64,000 nucleotides of DNA from Pseudocolwellia sp. AS88 (GTDB taxonomy: Bacteria; Pseudomonadota; Gammaproteobacteria; Enterobacterales; Alteromonadaceae). A model generated the notes under the pieces. The model searched no databases, was not told where the DNA came from, and saw nothing but the letters and a program-made list of their open reading frames with translations. Position numbers and translations under genes: made by a program. Shown piece after piece: positions 35,992 to 45,370 of the stretch. Each line of letters starts with the position of its first letter. The first letter of the stretch is position 1. The stretch is from positions 124,001-188,000 of the forward strand of contig NZ_JAUPEC010000001.1 in assembly GCF_030551755.1 (NCBI RefSeq), written 5' to 3'.

Positions 35992-37668
35992 ATGTCGGAA
36001 GCTGAAAACCGTCCAACAAATTTTATCCGCCAAATTATCGATGCTGATTTAGAAAGCGGCAAACATACTACTGTGCAAACTCGTTTTCCTCCTGAGCCTA
36101 ATGGTTATTTACATATAGGGCATGCGAAATCTATCTGCTTAAACTTTGGCATCGCTCAAGACTATAAAGGCCTTTGTAATTTACGTTTTGATGATACTAA
36201 CCCAGAAAAAGAAGATATTGATTTTGTTAATTCAATTCAAGCAGATGTTAAATGGTTAGGCTTTGAGTGGGCAGGTGATATACGTTATTCATCAGACTAT
36301 TTTGACCGTTTACATGGTTTTGCTGTTGAGCTAATTGAAAAAGGTTTAGCTTATGTATGTTTTTTAAATGGTGAAGAAACACGTGAATATCGTGGTACTT
36401 TGAAAGCACCAGGAAAAAATAGTCCATACAGAGACACAAGTCCAGAAGAAAACTTAGCCTTATTTCAAAAAATGAAAGAGGGTGGCTTTAAAGAAGGCGA
36501 ATGTTCTTTAAGAGCTAAAATCGACATGAGCTCTAGTTTCATGTGTTTACGCGATCCTATTATTTATCGTGTTAAGTTTGCCGACCATCATCAAACCGGT
36601 GATAAATGGTGTATTTATCCAATGTACGATTTTACTCATTGTTTGTCTGATGCGATTGAAGGTGTTACGCATTCATTATGTACATTAGAGTTTCAAGACA
36701 ACCGTAGATTATATGATTGGGTTTTAGAAAATGTGTCTATCGATATCACTCCGCATCAATATGAGTTTTCACGCTTAAATCTTGAATACACGGTAATGAG
36801 TAAACGTAAGTTACATACATTAGTAGATGAGAAATTAGTTACAGGTTGGGATGACCCTCGTATGCCGACTATTGCTGGTTTCAGACGTCGTGGTTATTCA
36901 GCTGCTTCGATCAGAGAATTTACTAAGCGTATTGGTGTTACTAAAATGGATAACACAGTTGAAATGGGCGTGTTAGAAGCTTGTATACGTGAAGACTTAA
37001 ATGATAATGCTCCACGAGCTATGGCTGTTCTTGATCCTATTAAGTTAGTTATTGAAAATTATGATGAAGCTAAAGTTGAAGAACTAACGGTTAAGAACCA
37101 TCCTAGTGATGATGAGCAGGGCACACGTATTGTTCCTTTTAGTAAAGAGCTATACATTGAAGCCGAAGACTTTAGAGAAGAAGCTAATAAAAAATATAAG
37201 CGTTTAGTATTAGATAAAGCGGTACGTTTACGCGGTGCTTATGTTGTTACTGCTGTGCGCTGTGATAAAGATGCTGAAGGTAATGTTACAACGGTATACT
37301 GTACTTACGATCCTGAAACATTAGGTAAAAACCCAACTGATGGCACTAAGCCTAAAGGTGTAATTCATTGGGTATCTGCGGAACAAAGTGTTGACGCTGA
37401 AATTAGACTTTACGATCGTTTATTCACTGTAGCAAATCCTAGCGCAGCTGAAGATTTTAACTCGGTTATTAATCCTGACTCACTTATTATTAATACAAAA
37501 GCTAAAGTTGAACCTTATTTAGTGAATGCTAAACCTGAACAAGCTTTTCAGTTTGAACGTCAGGGTTACTTTTGTTTAGATAATTCAGCTCAAACAAGTG
37601 AGAGTGGTAAGCTGGTATTTAATAGAACAGTAGGCTTAAGAGATACTTGGGCTAAAATGGATGTTTAG
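35992..37668 (+). CDS. glnS: Glutaminyl-tRNA synthetase
   Basis: Class I synthetase charging tRNA(Gln) in the cytoplasm. The 558-aa length is normal. The HIGH motif appears as [15 protein letters not shown] (about 35-49) and the KMSKS-type motif as VMSKRK (about 269). The catalytic domain (about 30-340) is followed by the two anticodon-binding beta-barrels. An [10 protein letters not shown] start is typical of the proteobacterial enzyme. The ATG at 35992 follows AGAGGTTCCTTGG. It converges with fur and shares a bidirectional terminator. Confidence 0.98.
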   Translation: MSEAENRPTNFIRQIIDADLESGKHTTVQTRFPPEPNGYLHIGHAKSICLNFGIAQDYKGLCNLRFDDTNPEKEDIDFVNSIQADVKWLGFEWAGDIRYSSDYFDRLHGFAVELIEKGLAYVCFLNGEETREYRGTLKAPGKNSPYRDTSPEENLALFQKMKEGGFKEGECSLRAKIDMSSSFMCLRDPIIYRVKFADHHQTGDKWCIYPMYDFTHCLSDAIEGVTHSLCTLEFQDNRRLYDWVLENVSIDITPHQYEFSRLNLEYTVMSKRKLHTLVDEKLVTGWDDPRMPTIAGFRRRGYSAASIREFTKRIGVTKMDNTVEMGVLEACIREDLNDNAPRAMAVLDPIKLVIENYDEAKVEELTVKNHPSDDEQGTRIVPFSKELYIEAEDFREEANKKYKRLVLDKAVRLRGAYVVTAVRCDKDAEGNVTTVYCTYDPETLGKNPTDGTKPKGVIHWVSAEQSVDAEIRLYDRLFTVANPSAAEDFNSVINPDSLIINTKAKVEPYLVNAKPEQAFQFERQGYFCLDNSAQTSESGKLVFNRTVGLRDTWAKMDV

Positions 37669-37691
37669 TGATTAAACTAATCAGCAGCTAT

Positions 37692-37720
37692 AAAAAAACC
37701 GATGTTATGTCGGTTTTTTT
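37692..37720 (+). terminator. Terminator between glnS and fur (bidirectional)
   Basis: Stem AAAAAACCGA / TCGGTTTTTT around a seven-base loop (core 37694-37718). T-runs are present on both strands, suiting the convergent genes. Confidence 0.88.
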
Positions 37721-37769
37721 ATAAGAAGTATTTAATCTTAATTTGATTAAATTATCAGATCTTTAATAC

Positions 37770-38213
37770 CTAAAAGTTACTTTTACGATATTCTTCACAA
37801 GCATCAACATCGTTACACTCACCATACAAATATAAACTGTGGTTAGTCAGTTTGATATTATGAGTTTTAGCAATATTTAATTGTCTTTCTTCAATTACGT
37901 CATCTTCAAACTCAACCACTTTACCGCATTTCAAACATACTAAGTGGTCATGGTGTTTTTTATGAGAAAGTTCAAATACAGACTTTCCACCTTCAAAATG
38001 ATGACGAGAAACAATACCAGCATCATCAAATTGGTTAAGTACACGATATACAGTTGCTAAACCAATTTCTTCATTTTGCTCTAAAAGAATTTTATAAACA
38101 TCTTCAGCACTTATATGTTGATTAGCTGGATCTTGTAATATAGAAAGAATTTTTACTCTCGGAAGAGTTATTTTTAAACCAGCGCGTTTTAGTTCTTCAT
38201 TTTGATCAGGCAT
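37770..38213 (-). CDS. fur: Ferric uptake regulator Fur
   Basis: Fe(II)-responsive repressor. The 147-aa protein has an N-terminal winged helix (LKRAGLKITLPRVKILSIL, VYKILLEQNEEIGLATVYRVLNQF), the hinge and regulatory-site residues (HHFEGGKSVFELSHKKHHDHLVC), and CxxC (CLKCGKVVEF) for structural zinc. The order fur, then fldA, ybfE, ybfF and seqA nearby, matches E. coli, which makes the assignment to Fur rather than Zur or PerR firm. No strong ribosome binding site precedes 38213. It is divergent from the DUF4442 gene. Confidence 0.97.
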   Translation of the reverse strand: MPDQNEELKRAGLKITLPRVKILSILQDPANQHISAEDVYKILLEQNEEIGLATVYRVLNQFDDAGIVSRHHFEGGKSVFELSHKKHHDHLVCLKCGKVVEFEDDVIEERQLNIAKTHNIKLTNHSLYLYGECNDVDACEEYRKSNF

Positions 38214-38381
38214 ATAATTCTGTTTTTACTTATTAATAATTAATAGAAAATTATAGGTGTTTATTGCCGCGGTTGAAAGGGTTTGTTGGATTTTAGTTTA
38301 TTTAATTTAACTTTTTCCTTATTATATTATGCTAAAGTTAACTGGTACGATGTGATTGTTTATCAAATATAGGTTAAAAAT

Positions 38382-38858
38382 ATGGAATGGATGTTTAGAA
38401 AATCATGGCTAATGAAGGCCTTACTTAATATTTGGCCACCTTTATTTTTTTCTCGTATTAAATTAGTATCTTTATCATCTGATTATAAAAGCGCGAGAGT
38501 TAGACTATCGTTAAGTGCTTGGAATAAGAATGCTGTAGGTACACATTTTGGTGGTTCTATATTTGCCATGACAGATCCCTTTTATATGCTGATGCTTATG
38601 CATCACTTAAGAGATGAACATTATGTATGGGATAAGTATTCAGATATAGATTTTATTAAACCAGGTAAAGGCAAGATTTATGCTGATTTTGAGTTAACTG
38701 ATGAGATTATTGATAATATTAAAGCTATAGCCCAAAACGGTGAAAAATACTTACCTAGCTTTACTATTGATATCAAAGACGAAAATAATCAAGTTATCGC
38801 AAAAGTAACTAAAACCCTTTATGTTCGAAAAAAGAAGAAGAGAGTGATTAACTCATAA
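38382..38858 (+). CDS. DUF4442 domain-containing protein (hotdog-fold, thioesterase-like)
   Basis: A 158-aa protein with the DUF4442/hotdog pattern: SARVRLSLSAWNKNAVGTHFGGSI with the helix-start Gly-Gly, then AMTDPFYMLML and the ISDID-like DIDFIKPGKGKIYADF strand. Related proteins are acyl-CoA thioesterase-like, but no activity is established for this branch. The start at 38382 follows a weak AGGTTAAAAAT. It lies between fur and fldA on the opposite strand, interrupting the otherwise conserved order. Confidence 0.88.
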   Translation: MEWMFRKSWLMKALLNIWPPLFFSRIKLVSLSSDYKSARVRLSLSAWNKNAVGTHFGGSIFAMTDPFYMLMLMHHLRDEHYVWDKYSDIDFIKPGKGKIYADFELTDEIIDNIKAIAQNGEKYLPSFTIDIKDENNQVIAKVTKTLYVRKKKKRVINS

Positions 38859-38870
38859 GGTCTAAAACAA

Positions 38871-38910
38871 AAAAGCTTAACGTATTTAACATTAAGCTTT
38901 TAGATTTTAT
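38871..38910 (+). terminator. Bidirectional terminator between DUF4442 gene and fldA
   Basis: Stem AAAAGCTTAA (38871-38880) / TTAAGCTTTT (38892-38901), with T-rich tails on both strands. Confidence 0.82.
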
Positions 38911-38929
38911 TTTAAAATGGCTAAATATA

Positions 38930-39457
38930 TTATTCAGCAAATTCCGCTAAACACATTTCATCATGAATTTGATTAACCCATTTTGTTACGCGCTCATCAG
39001 TTAATTCTGGTTGTCTATCTTCATCAACACATAAACCAATAAAGGTATTGTCATCAACTAAACCTTTAGAGGCTTCAAATTCATAACCTTCAGTTGGCCA
39101 GTTTCCTACTAAGATAGCACCTTTAGATTCAACGATATCACGAAGAGGACCCATAGCATCACAAAAATACTCTGAGTAATCTTCTTGGTCGCCTAAGCCA
39201 AAAATGGCAACTAGCTTGTCAGTAAAGTCGATTTCTTCTAGCTCAGGTAAAAAATCATCCCAGTCACATTGGTTTTCACCGTAGTACCAAGTTGGTATAC
39301 CTAAAATAAGTAAATCAAATTCTGCTATTTCTTCTTTCGTACTTTTTGCAATATCTTTAACTTCAATTAGCTTTTTACCCAGTTTTTTCTGGATCATTTT
39401 ACTAACAGCTTCTGTATTACCTGTATCGCTTCCGAAAAATAAACCTACAATTGCCAT
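38930..39457 (-). CDS. fldA: Flavodoxin FldA
   Basis: FMN-dependent low-potential electron carrier that can replace ferredoxin. The 175-aa long-chain flavodoxin has the phosphate loop GLFFGSDTGNTEAVSK (residues 4-19), WYYGENQCDWDDF and the GLGDQEDYSEYFCDAMG segment that contacts the flavin. It is the last gene of the ybfF-DUF2788-ybfE-fldA set, next to fur, as in E. coli. The start at 39457 follows AAGGTTATAAGTAC. Confidence 0.97.
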   Translation of the reverse strand: MAIVGLFFGSDTGNTEAVSKMIQKKLGKKLIEVKDIAKSTKEEIAEFDLLILGIPTWYYGENQCDWDDFLPELEEIDFTDKLVAIFGLGDQEDYSEYFCDAMGPLRDIVESKGAILVGNWPTEGYEFEASKGLVDDNTFIGLCVDEDRQPELTDERVTKWVNQIHDEMCLAEFAE

Positions 39458-39516
39458 GTACTTATAACCTTTTATCGATAATCTAACACCCTAATAAGAG
39501 GTTAGAACATTTAATT

Positions 39517-39792
39517 TTAAATATTTTTTAACGCTTGCGTAAGTAGAGTTTCAATCAATTGACTGCGGTTAACACCTTCTTTGTCGGCTAACTGCTCAAG
39601 TTGTTCAAATAATGATTGGTGAATTTTAAATTCAACACGTTTTAAACCATTATTTCTATCACGTTTTACTTGATTTCTTTTGTTGATCTTTATTTGTACA
39701 CTGCGTGAATGAGGATTTGTTTTAGGGCGTCCTGGACGTTTCTCATCTTGAAATAAATCAATTGTTGTTAAGTCTGATACTTCTTTAGCCAT
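39517..39792 (-). CDS. ybfE: YbfE family ribbon-helix-helix protein
   Basis: A 91-aa basic protein. The N-terminal half holds KRPGRPKTNPHSRSVQIKINKRNQ, and the C-terminal 40 residues (RVEFKIHQSLFEQLEQLADKEGVNRSQLIETLLTQALK) form a ribbon-helix-helix-like DNA-binding motif. The family is known in E. coli as LexA-regulated; no LexA box was found here. The gene starts four bases after the DUF2788 stop, so the two are co-transcribed, and fldA follows after 59 bases. Confidence 0.92.
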   Translation of the reverse strand: MAKEVSDLTTIDLFQDEKRPGRPKTNPHSRSVQIKINKRNQVKRDRNNGLKRVEFKIHQSLFEQLEQLADKEGVNRSQLIETLLTQALKNI

Positions 39793-39796
39793 ACTA

Positions 39797-40018
39797 TTAA
39801 CCTAAACCTTGGCTTTCAAATACAAATTGAATAACACCTTTGGCAATAAAACCTGCGCATCCTAAAAATAAAACAAAATAAACAACGTATTTCCCTTTTT
39901 TAGGAACATCATTGTTCTTCATCACATCATGAATAGTTAAGCCAATAAAACCAAATATAAATAAGTATGCAAGGTTAAGTGCTATCGTTTCAATTAATTC
40001 TAAATGTTCAGCTAACAT
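39797..40018 (-). CDS. DUF2788 domain-containing small membrane protein
   Basis: A 73-aa protein with two hydrophobic segments (about 13-31 and 45-65) around a charged loop (HDVMKNNDVPKKGKY). The pattern and the position between ybfF and ybfE match the DUF2788 family of gammaproteobacteria. The function is unknown, with probable inner-membrane location. The start at 40018 follows TAGGGTAAACT. Confidence 0.88.
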   Translation of the reverse strand: MLAEHLELIETIALNLAYLFIFGFIGLTIHDVMKNNDVPKKGKYVVYFVLFLGCAGFIAKGVIQFVFESQGLG

Positions 40019-40113
40019 AGTTTACCCTAAAAATTTCAGGCAATATAATAGCATAGCGAACTATTTAAGCCCAAATGTTTTGCTATTAAATTAGTAACAA
40101 TTATTTACTCTAT

Positions 40114-40875
40114 TTATGCTAAAAACTTTTCTACAATTTTATTAAACATGACTGTTTTCTCTGCGTGTAGCCAGTGTCCAGCATCTTGTATAACTTTAGC
40201 TTTACTATTTGCAAATAATGCGACGATTTTCTCTCTATGCTCAGCCAAAATATAATCTGATTGACCGCCTTTTATAAAAAGAGTTTCACCAGAAAAGCTA
40301 GGCATATTACTAAAACCAACCATAATTTGTTTATAGCAGTTACTTATAAATTCTACGTTACATTTGAAAACAAGTTTATCATCAACGGTTGATATGTTTC
40401 TTAATAAAAATTGGCGAACGCCGATCTCTTTAACATACTCTGATAACTGTAGGTCTGCGTCTTTTCTATTTTTCGCTAAGGTTAAATCAATCGACTTTAA
40501 ACCTTCAATTATTTGATTATGGTGAGGTGGATATTCTACAGGTGCTATGTCTGCAACTATCAACTTCTCAACCTTTTCAGGAAAAGCTAGTGCACAATAC
40601 ATAGCTATTTTTCCACCCATTGAATGACCTAAGAAGTTAGCTTTTTCAATAGATAAATGTTCCATTACATTAATAATATCTTTAGCGAGCTCTTCATAAC
40701 TCATTGAGTTTTCATGAAATGAGCTTCCATGGTTTCTTACATCTACACTTGTTACGGTATAATTTTCACGGAGTTTTTTCGCAACCATATTCAGGTTTTC
40801 TAAACTGCCAAATAATCCATGTATAAGAATAACGTGTGGTCCTGAGCCTTGTTGAGTGTAATTAAGTAGTGCCAT
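40114..40875 (-). CDS. ybfF: Alpha/beta hydrolase, YbfF-type esterase
   Basis: A 253-aa single-domain hydrolase. The nucleophile elbow is GHSMGG (about 85-90), an oxyanion-type IHGLFGSLENL motif sits near residue 19, the acid lies in the FIKGGQSDYI region, and the catalytic His is in DAGHWLHAEK near the C-terminus. The family shows thioesterase/esterase activity on short acyl substrates in vitro. It is first gene of the set running to fldA and divergent from seqA across 450 bases. The start at 40875 follows an AAAAAGCGACTTAC leader without a strong binding site. Confidence 0.94.
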   Translation of the reverse strand: MALLNYTQQGSGPHVILIHGLFGSLENLNMVAKKLRENYTVTSVDVRNHGSSFHENSMSYEELAKDIINVMEHLSIEKANFLGHSMGGKIAMYCALAFPEKVEKLIVADIAPVEYPPHHNQIIEGLKSIDLTLAKNRKDADLQLSEYVKEIGVRQFLLRNISTVDDKLVFKCNVEFISNCYKQIMVGFSNMPSFSGETLFIKGGQSDYILAEHREKIVALFANSKAKVIQDAGHWLHAEKTVMFNKIVEKFLA

Positions 40876-41325
40876 GTAAGTCGCTTTTTAATAGATTAAT
40901 GAGTAAGCCAAGTATTATATCAAATCTATAAAGACTTACTTGTACAATATTAAAATTAATCTTTTTATCAAATGTAAAATCTATAAGGTGAGTTGCTATT
41001 TTTTTAAGTAACTCATTAACGTCTAATATTCTGTGTTATCTATATAGCTCAAAAGAAGCTCTCAAAGCCGCCTTGAAAGTTTACAAGACCCAATGTACTT
41101 GCTTGTTATTTTAATCTGAGTCATGTATATCTTTATTGATGTACATCATATATCTGATACTCGAGTCGATTATTTTTATAAGCCTCGATATTTTATAAAG
41201 AAAATTTTGCCATTATTTTGATTAAACTTCCCTCATAGCTGAAATCCTTGTGGAGACTTATAAAGAAGATAAGTATAATCTTGATGCGTACGCAGTATTT
41301 TAATATCCAAGGTTCAAGGTAATTA
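40876..41325. other. Intergenic region, 450 bp, divergent promoters of ybfF and seqA
   Basis: No gene seen. It contains a 12-bp perfect palindrome TGATGTACATCA (41137-41148) set in TATAT-rich sequence, a candidate operator. A long-loop repeat GAGTT/AACTC lies near 40990-41015. Confidence 0.45.
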
Positions 41326-41964
41326 ATGAAAAATATAGAAATAGAAGAAGACCTTTATCAATACATCGCTTCACAAACTCAGTTTATCGGCGAAAGTGCA
41401 ACGTCTATATTGCGTAGACTCTTATTAAACAACACTAAAGAACAATTCAGTTCTGAATCATCAAATAACGAAAATGTATCTAATACTCAAATAGAATCAA
41501 TAAACCTTGATGATGTTAACGAGATTGATAGTCGTTCTGAATCAAGTAAAGTAATTGAATCGCCTAGTTTTGAAGGTTCAAATAAAACAACATCAGTGGC
41601 TGTGGATACTTATGTTGAAGAAGATAATGGCTCTGTTTTTGATTATTTAAACAAAGAAGAATTAGCAATGCAAAGAGGTGCGGTAGGTCGATTCTTACTT
41701 ATTCTTGGCGCTTTATATCGTGTTCATTCTAATCGTTTTTCTGTTGTCTCTGAAATTCGAGGTAGAGACCGTTTATATTTTTCAGATAATTTAAACGAAT
41801 TAACTGAAAGTGGAAGTAGCACAAAACCTTTCCAAATACCTGAAAGTCCATATTGGGTAGTTACTAATTCAAATACAACACGTAAGAAAATGATTTTAAC
41901 AAAAGTTGCTCTAGCTTTAGGTTACAGTGAAAGCGACTCTGAAGATATTCGAGAATTATTGTAA
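41326..41964 (+). CDS. seqA: Replication regulator SeqA
   Basis: Binds hemimethylated GATC sites to sequester oriC and organise new DNA. The N-terminal oligomerisation domain (MKNIEIEEDLYQYIASQTQFIGESATSILRRLL, 1-35) and C-terminal DNA-binding domain (about 95-212; AMQRGAVGRFLLILGALY, RGRDRLYF, TNSNTTRKKMIL) are intact. They are joined by an Asn/Ser/Glu-rich linker of about 60 residues that is longer than in E. coli (181 aa in total there, 212 here). The start at 41326 follows CAAGGTAATTA. pgm is 46 bases downstream in the same direction. Confidence 0.96.
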   Translation: MKNIEIEEDLYQYIASQTQFIGESATSILRRLLLNNTKEQFSSESSNNENVSNTQIESINLDDVNEIDSRSESSKVIESPSFEGSNKTTSVAVDTYVEEDNGSVFDYLNKEELAMQRGAVGRFLLILGALYRVHSNRFSVVSEIRGRDRLYFSDNLNELTESGSSTKPFQIPESPYWVVTNSNTTRKKMILTKVALALGYSESDSEDIRELL

Positions 41965-42010
41965 TAACTAACTAAAAAACTAATTTACTTATTTTATCAA
42001 GGGAGACGTT

Positions 42011-43660
42011 ATGTCAGTTCATCATCATGCAGGAAAGCCAGTTAGGCCAGAAGACCGTATTAACATTGGCCGATTAGTAAGTGATTATTTTTTACAAATA
42101 CCCGATGTAAATATTGTTGAACAAAAGGTTACATTTGGTACCTCAGGACACCGCGGTAATGCAAGTTTATTAAGTTTTAACGAATTACATATTGTTGCTA
42201 TTTGTCAGGCTGTTGCAGAATATAGAACTAAGCAAGGTTATAAAGGACCATTGTTTTTAGGTAAAGATACACATGCGTTATCTGAGCCTGCTTTTGCTAC
42301 GGCTATTGAGGTACTTATTGGAAACAATGTGCCTGTTGTTATTCAAGATGACGACGGTTTTACGCCAACACCAGTTATTTCACGTTTAATCATTAGTCAT
42401 AATAAAGTTAATTCTGATCAAGCTGATGGCTTAATTATTACACCATCGCATAATCCCCCAACTGATGGCGGTATCAAATATAATCCGCCACATGGTGGAC
42501 CAGCTGAAGGTGATGTAACTAAACTTATTGAACAACGTGCTAACGATATTATTTTAGAACAATTAAAAGATGTGAAAAAACTATCTTTTAAACAAGCATT
42601 AGCCTCTCCGTTACTTTCTAAACAAGACTTTATCGAAAATTATGTTAGCCAACTAGATCAAGTTATTGATATGGAGGCAATCGCTAAATCAGGCGTTACT
42701 ATTGGTGTTGATCCTTTAGGTGGTTCGGGTATTCATTACTGGCCTGTTATTGCTAAAAAATATGGTATTAAATTAGAAATTGTTAATCCAGTGGTTGATG
42801 CAAGTTTTGCTTTTATGCCATTAGATAAAGACGGCAAAATCCGTATGGATTGTTCTTCGCCTTATGCTATGGCTGGCTTAATTGCGATGAAAGATAAGTT
42901 TGACCTTGCTGTAGGTAACGATCCTGACTTTGATCGCCACGGTATTGTTACCAAGACTGGTGGCTTGATGAATCCTAATCATTATCTTGCTGTTTCAATT
43001 GAATATTTGATGACACACCGTAACTGGCCTGAAAGTTGTAAAATTGGTAAAACATTAGTTTCTAGTTCATTAATTGACCGCGTTGCCGAAATGATTAATC
43101 GTCCATTATCTGAAGTACCCGTGGGCTTTAAATGGTTTGTTGATGGTTTACACGACAGTAGTTACGCCTTTGGTGGTGAAGAAAGTGCAGGTGCTTCTTT
43201 CTTAGCAAGAGACGGCTCTTGTTGGACAACGGATAAAGATGGCTTCATTATGGCTTTACTTGCTGCCGAAATGTTGGCTGTTACAGGTCAAGATCCACAT
43301 CAACGATTTGAAGCTATTGCTGCTAAATTGGGTAAACCTTTTTATGGTCGTGTAGAAGCTGTTGCTAGTCTTCAACAAAAAGCTGTATTAACAGCACTTA
43401 CTTCTGATGCGATTAAAACAACAACTTTAGCTGGTGAAGAGATTGAACATATTCTTTCTCATGCTTCAGGTAACAATGCCGCAATTGGTGGTATTAAAGT
43501 TACAACTAAGAATGGCTGGTTTGCAGCTCGTCCTTCTGGTACTGAAGATATTTACAAAATCTATGCTGAAAGTTTTATTAGTGATGAACATTTACAACTT
43601 ATATTTTCTGAAGCACAAGTTATTGTCAGTGCAGCATTCACTGATGCTGGTGTTGTATAG
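42011..43660 (+). CDS. pgm: Phosphoglucomutase (alpha-D-glucose phosphate-specific)
   Basis: Interconverts glucose 1-phosphate and glucose 6-phosphate. The 549-aa protein is complete, with the phosphoserine loop ITPSHNPPTDGGIKYNPPHGG, the metal site DPDFDRHGI, the sugar loop FGGEESAGASF and the phosphate loop RPSGTEDIYKIYAESF. The start at 42011 follows AGGGAGACGTT. The seqA-pgm order matches E. coli. A strong terminator lies 170 bases downstream. Confidence 0.98.
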   Translation: MSVHHHAGKPVRPEDRINIGRLVSDYFLQIPDVNIVEQKVTFGTSGHRGNASLLSFNELHIVAICQAVAEYRTKQGYKGPLFLGKDTHALSEPAFATAIEVLIGNNVPVVIQDDDGFTPTPVISRLIISHNKVNSDQADGLIITPSHNPPTDGGIKYNPPHGGPAEGDVTKLIEQRANDIILEQLKDVKKLSFKQALASPLLSKQDFIENYVSQLDQVIDMEAIAKSGVTIGVDPLGGSGIHYWPVIAKKYGIKLEIVNPVVDASFAFMPLDKDGKIRMDCSSPYAMAGLIAMKDKFDLAVGNDPDFDRHGIVTKTGGLMNPNHYLAVSIEYLMTHRNWPESCKIGKTLVSSSLIDRVAEMINRPLSEVPVGFKWFVDGLHDSSYAFGGEESAGASFLARDGSCWTTDKDGFIMALLAAEMLAVTGQDPHQRFEAIAAKLGKPFYGRVEAVASLQQKAVLTALTSDAIKTTTLAGEEIEHILSHASGNNAAIGGIKVTTKNGWFAARPSGTEDIYKIYAESFISDEHLQLIFSEAQVIVSAAFTDAGVV

Positions 43661-43830
43661 CTAAAGAATATTATTCAAAATAATTAATAAGGCTTTAATT
43701 GAATAACTATTCAGCAAGTTAAACAGAGGTTTTTCTGCATAAGCTTTTAGTCTGTGTAAAAAAGAGCTTCTTGATTAAGCGTAAAATTAATCAAGCTTAA
43801 AGGCATGAATATTTATACAAAACCTTACTG

Positions 43831-43854
43831 AAGGCGCTTTTATAGCGCCTTTTT
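43831..43854 (+). terminator. Terminator downstream of pgm
   Basis: Stem AAGGCGC / GCGCCTT (about 43831-43851) with a short T-rich loop and a TTTTT tail. A second hairpin, CTTGATTAA (43770-43778) / TTAATCAAG (43787-43795), precedes it. Confidence 0.88.
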
Positions 43855-43911
43855 ATTTGGCCAATATTTAACGTAGAATAACTTTATTAGTTATTTAAAA
43901 AAGAAGGTTTT

Positions 43912-44988
43912 GTGGAAAATATATCGAATCAAAATAAAACAGAATTACTTACAACAGCTGATTTTCTTAAGCTATCTTGTGCAAACGAGTGGTCGCTAGC
44001 TGAACCATTTTCATTTGATGTCACTGCATTAGATATTGTTATTAAAGTAACTGTCTTAGATACAGGTATTATAATCTTTGAACCTGATTGTAAAACAACA
44101 CAAGATATTGTTTTATCTAGTGCAGTACATGGTAATGAAACAGCGCCTATCGAAATTTGTAATGATTTAATAACGCAATTAATTAAGGGCAAAATAGCAC
44201 TTAAACAACGCGTATTATTTTTATTTGGTAATCCAGCATCTATTAATATTGGTAAACGCTTTGTTGAAGAAAATTTAAACCGATTATTTTCAGGCGCACA
44301 TTCAGAACTATTACCTGATGGCTCAACGTTAATCAATAAAGAAAGAGCTAGAGCAAAAACATTGGAAGACGCTGTACGAGATTTTTACCAACAAGGTGAA
44401 AAAATATCAGCACAACGAGATCGTTGTCACTACGATCTTCACACAGCCATTCGAGGCTCTAAAAATGACAAGTTTGCTGTATATCCATTTCAACATGGCA
44501 AACCAAGAAAGAAAGAGCAATTATTGTTTTTAAAACAGTGTGGTATTACTACTATTTTACTTTCACATTCACCGACCACAACGTTTAGCTATTTCTCTGT
44601 TAATGAATTTGAAGCCGATGCATTTACCATTGAACTGGGTAAAGTAAAGCCATTTGGTGAAAACAATATGGAAGATTTCGCTGCAATTAAAGCAACATTA
44701 CTCAATTTGATTTCTGGTAATGATTTAAGCTTAGGTGAATACATTGCTGAAGATTTTGAAATATTTGAAATTTACCAAACCATTAATCGTGAAGCAGAGG
44801 ATTTTAGATTGAATTTTGCTGACGATGTTGAAAATTTTACATCTTTCCCGATCGATAGCATTTTAGTATTTGATGGCGATAAAGAAGTTAAAACTAAAAA
44901 AGAGGGTGAAGCGATTATTTTTCCTAATGCGGATGTCAGTATTGGTCAAAGGGCTTTATTAACTGTTACGCCGACGCATATTGAATAG
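43912..44988 (+). CDS. astE: Succinylglutamate desuccinylase (AstE)
   Basis: Zinc carboxypeptidase-like enzyme that hydrolyses N-succinylglutamate, the last step of the arginine succinyltransferase pathway. The 358-aa protein has zinc ligands in SSAVHGNETAPIE (His, Glu) and a His in RCHYDLHTAIRGS, with ENLNRLFSG between them. It starts at GTG (43912), supported by AAGAAGG four bases upstream. The other ast genes are not adjacent, which is common in Alteromonadales. It is probably monocistronic. Confidence 0.92.
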   Translation: MENISNQNKTELLTTADFLKLSCANEWSLAEPFSFDVTALDIVIKVTVLDTGIIIFEPDCKTTQDIVLSSAVHGNETAPIEICNDLITQLIKGKIALKQRVLFLFGNPASINIGKRFVEENLNRLFSGAHSELLPDGSTLINKERARAKTLEDAVRDFYQQGEKISAQRDRCHYDLHTAIRGSKNDKFAVYPFQHGKPRKKEQLLFLKQCGITTILLSHSPTTTFSYFSVNEFEADAFTIELGKVKPFGENNMEDFAAIKATLLNLISGNDLSLGEYIAEDFEIFEIYQTINREAEDFRLNFADDVENFTSFPIDSILVFDGDKEVKTKKEGEAIIFPNADVSIGQRALLTVTPTHIE

Positions 44989-45011
44989 AGCATTTTATTA
45001 ACGCTATTTAA

Positions 45012-45046
45012 AAAGAAAAACTCCACACCAATATTAGTGTGGAGTT
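45012..45046 (-). terminator. Strong hairpin AACTCCACAC / GTGTGGAGTT after astE
   Basis: Perfect 10-bp arms at 45019-45028 and 45037-45046. The U-tract is on the minus strand (TTTTTCTTTTT); on the plus strand, the direction of astE, no T-run follows. It may end astE poorly or terminate an unseen minus-strand transcript. Confidence 0.6.
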
Positions 45047-45083
45047 CAAGCAATAATATCTGCTAAATATAGGGGGATACTTA

Positions 45084-45152
45084 ATGTCCGAACATTACGT
45101 AATTAAGTGTGAGAATAATAAAATAAGAATATTACAGCTTAATGACAACTGA
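45084..45152 (+). CDS. Possible 22-codon leader peptide or small protein
   Basis: The ATG at 45084 has an unusually strong AGGGGGA eight bases upstream and opens a 22-codon frame (MSEHYVIKCENNK...). Its stop codon lies in the TGACAAC tandem repeat. The start codon is inside an inverted repeat ACTTAAT (45079-45085) / ATTAAGT (45102-45108), so translation could be gated by structure. No homologue recognised; the binding site is the only support. Confidence 0.25.
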   Translation: MSEHYVIKCENNKIRILQLNDN

Positions 45153-45162
45153 CAACTGACAA
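45143..45162. repeat. Short tandem repeat of TGACAAC
   Basis: Two exact copies and a partial third (TGACAAC, TGACAAC, TGACAA). Confidence 0.9.
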
Positions 45163-45288
45163 TAACGAGATTTCTTTCTGTTATTTGAACAATATCTATA
45201 TAAAACACTTCAATAAAATCTTTGACAGCCATCAAAACATATTTTCAACAGCCCCTAATATTTATTCACTCATACATCTAATAAAATA

Positions 45289-45302
45289 TTGATTTGGATC
45301 AA
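45289..45302. promoter_or_regulatory. Perfect FNR-type box TTGATTTGGATCAA
   Basis: Exact match to the consensus TTGAT-N4-ATCAA. It lies 69 bases before the ATG of the 40-codon membrane protein and about 50 bases before the probable transcription start set by a TAGAAT box (45333-45338). FNR/EtrA activates or represses genes when oxygen is low. Confidence 0.75.
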
Positions 45303-45370
45303 TTTTTACTACATTAAAGTTTCAGGCTGGGTTAGAATATGCGCCCTAATTTAATTAAGAGAGTTCTAGT

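Noticed and set aside
38214-38260. Fur box in the fur promoter
   Set aside because: ATTAAT-rich dyads are present but there are too few matches to the 19-bp Fur consensus.
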